34,949 bases of DNA, from positions 1-34,949 of the forward strand of contig SYOX01000250.1 in the NCBI GenBank assembly GCA_005804885.1, read 5' to 3'. The notes under the pieces are model-generated. The model had not been told where the DNA came from, did not search any database, and saw nothing but the letters and a program-made list of their open reading frames with translations. The stretch comes from Pseudomonadota bacterium. Its GTDB lineage: Bacteria; Myxococcota_A; Bradymonadia; Bradymonadales; GCA-2716585. Below are positions 33,068 through 34,949 of this stretch, in pieces. Within the stretch, counting starts at the first letter, position 1; each line of letters opens with the position of its first letter. The translations under genes and the position numbers were made by a program.

Positions 33068-34311
33068 GGGCCAGCCTTGCGAAAGGTCAGGACATAGTCG
33101 CAGAGCTGGACGCCCAGCGCGCCGGCGTTGCGGCGCTGGCTGGCGACCCAGGTGGCCTCGGTGTGGCGCGGGAGGCGCAGGGCGACCTTGACGAGCGAGA
33201 GGCCGGCCTCGGGGCGCAGGCGATCGAGGATCATGCGGGTGGCCGGGACGAGGGCGCCCTTGAGGCGGGCGTCGCCGATCATCATGGCGACGACGCCGCC
33301 GGGGCGGGCGGCGTCGGCGGCGCAGGCCAGGGCGACGGCCATGTCGTCGGCGTAGAGGCTGGCGTTCTCGGGTTTTCCGACCTTGAAGAACTCTCGCACC
33401 TCACCGGTGCGCAATGCCTTGGGGGGTGTGTCGGTCCAGGCCAGCTCCAGGCTGTTGACGCGGCTGTATCGGTAGGCGTTGAAGTAGGGGGGGTGGAGGA
33501 TCACGAGCTCGGCGGGGTCGGAGGTCGGCAGCGGGGTGCGGGCGTCGTGGAGGCTGATGGTGAGGGGGTCGAGGTCGGGGATCAGGTCGACGGCGCGCAT
33601 GGCCCGCCGCATGGCCCCTTCGAAGGTGGGCCAGGCGTCGGGCAGGGCGGAGAGGACGTCGAGGAAGAGGCGGCCTTGCTGGGTGGTGGCGCGGGAGACG
33701 CGGCGGATCGAGGCGAGGAAGGCGACCTCGGCCAGGGCGCGGGGTCGGCCGGCGGGCAGGGCGGCGATGGCGCGGTGGAGGCCGCGCAGCGAGTCGGCGG
33801 TCTCGGGCAGGAACCAGTGGTCGGGGTTGCGCAGGCCGCGGGGTTCGACGGGGTATTGATCAACAGTCGCGGGGGAGTAGCGGGCCTGGATCTCGGCCAG
33901 GGCCGCCTCGGAGTCCGCGAGGGGGACGTGGGTGGTCTTGGCGCGGGCGAGGGCGGCGCTGAGGGGGCTGACGTCGTGCAGGGCGGCGCGGCGGCCCAGG
34001 AGCAGGGCCTCGACGCCGGTGGTGCCGCTGCCGCACATGGGGTCAAGGACGAGGTCGCCGGGCGCGGTGTGCTCCAGGATGAGCTTGCGGCCGATGGGCG
34101 GGGGGTACTTGCCGAAGTAGCGGAAGAGGCCGTGGGTGGCGTAGGCGTTCTGGGCGTTGGTGCCCTCGACGGCCCAGCACTCGACGGGGGCCAGGGAGTC
34201 CAGGCCCGCCTCGACGAGCTGCGCGCGGTGTCCGGGCGACAGCGCGTCGAGGTCGCACACCGCCACCGAGGGGATCTGGGGCGGCTTCGGGGCGGCTCGT
34301 CGGGTGGTCAA
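33064..34311 (-). CDS. DNA methyltransferase (first gene of pair), TTG start
   Basis: This 415-aa protein has FRYFGKYPPPIGRKLILEHT and the SAM-binding motif LVLDPMCGSGTTGVEALLLG (about residues 87-106), then DVSPLSAALARAKT. The catalytic tetrapeptide is HPPY (273-276: VILHPPYFNAYRYS), a variant of the usual D/N/S-PPY. The order of motifs and the CGSGTTG loop are those of DNA amino-methyltransferases. TTG at 34311 is chosen because GGAGG lies five bases upstream, while in-frame sequence further up to 34473 is proline-rich and unlike the family. A promoter candidate lies at 34367-34395. The stop overlaps the start of the next methyltransferase (GTGA), so both are one operon. The two proteins share an N-terminal YFGKYPP/HKYWSRKP-like block, suggesting paralogous or cooperating subunits. 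No endonuclease is seen nearby. Confidence 0.8.
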   Translation of the reverse strand: MTTRRAAPKPPQIPSVAVCDLDALSPGHRAQLVEAGLDSLAPVECWAVEGTNAQNAYATHGLFRYFGKYPPPIGRKLILEHTAPGDLVLDPMCGSGTTGVEALLLGRRAALHDVSPLSAALARAKTTHVPLADSEAALAEIQARYSPATVDQYPVEPRGLRNPDHWFLPETADSLRGLHRAIAALPAGRPRALAEVAFLASIRRVSRATTQQGRLFLDVLSALPDAWPTFEGAMRRAMRAVDLIPDLDPLTISLHDARTPLPTSDPAELVILHPPYFNAYRYSRVNSLELAWTDTPPKALRTGEVREFFKVGKPENASLYADDMAVALACAADAARPGGVVAMMIGDARLKGALVPATRMILDRLRPEAGLSLVKVALRLPRHTEATWVASQRRNAGALGVQLCDYVLTFRKAGP

Positions 34312-34366
34312 GGGGTCCTCCGGGATCGCCGAGGGCCGGCGGTGGGCAGCGCGACCGATGGGATGC

Positions 34367-34949
<583 letters not shown>

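Overview
The window is a GC-rich bacterial chromosome segment that looks like Myxococcota or a close relative. The reasons are several large cysteine-rich lipoproteins, proline/glutamate linkers in secreted proteins, a MopE-type metal-binding repeat, and a C-terminal tail resembling the MYXO-CTERM sorting signal on the peptidase at 24120. The organism assignment is inference. I saw no tRNA, rRNA, CRISPR array, transposase or integrase.

Layout. 1-3109 is a redox-defence group: msrA (cut by the left edge), an Old Yellow Enzyme, a DJ-1/PfpI protein and a Mn-type superoxide dismutase. 3194-10113 holds two cysteine-rich secreted lipoproteins (440 and 1260 aa), a DUF4424-like/YARHG exported protein and the SUI1-family factor YciH. 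The 1260-aa gene is preceded by an AT-rich leader with a near-consensus sigma-70 promoter. 10563-17362 holds a sterol-desaturase-type membrane enzyme, a four-gene molybdate operon (XRE/periplasmic-binding-protein regulator, modA, modB, modC, joined by overlapping stop/start codons) and tmcA. 17646-23572 holds a small unknown protein, a GH114 lipoprotein, an AlkC-type alkylation glycosylase, a GNAT-histone deacetylase fusion and an amino-acid permease.

23573-24119 is a non-coding block with a 288-bp inverted-repeat element. It is bracketed by a 73-bp direct duplication of the 3' end of the permease gene, and a diverged relative of its terminal sequence lies at 29772-29840. 24120-27944 carries an M15 peptidase and two more cysteine-rich lipoproteins. 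28014-31069 carries a class A flavoprotein monooxygenase and a divergent Tat-lipoprotein extradiol dioxygenase of the DOPA-dioxygenase family. 31073-34311 is a two-gene DNA methyltransferase operon with no recognisable nuclease. The right edge cuts a monomeric NADP isocitrate dehydrogenase gene.

Most genes are ordinary. The parts I would look at first are the inverted-repeat element with its gene-end duplication, the GNAT-HDAC fusion, the methyltransferase pair, the regulator and operator of the mod operon, and the leader of the giant lipoprotein. All homology statements come from reading motifs by eye; no database search was possible.
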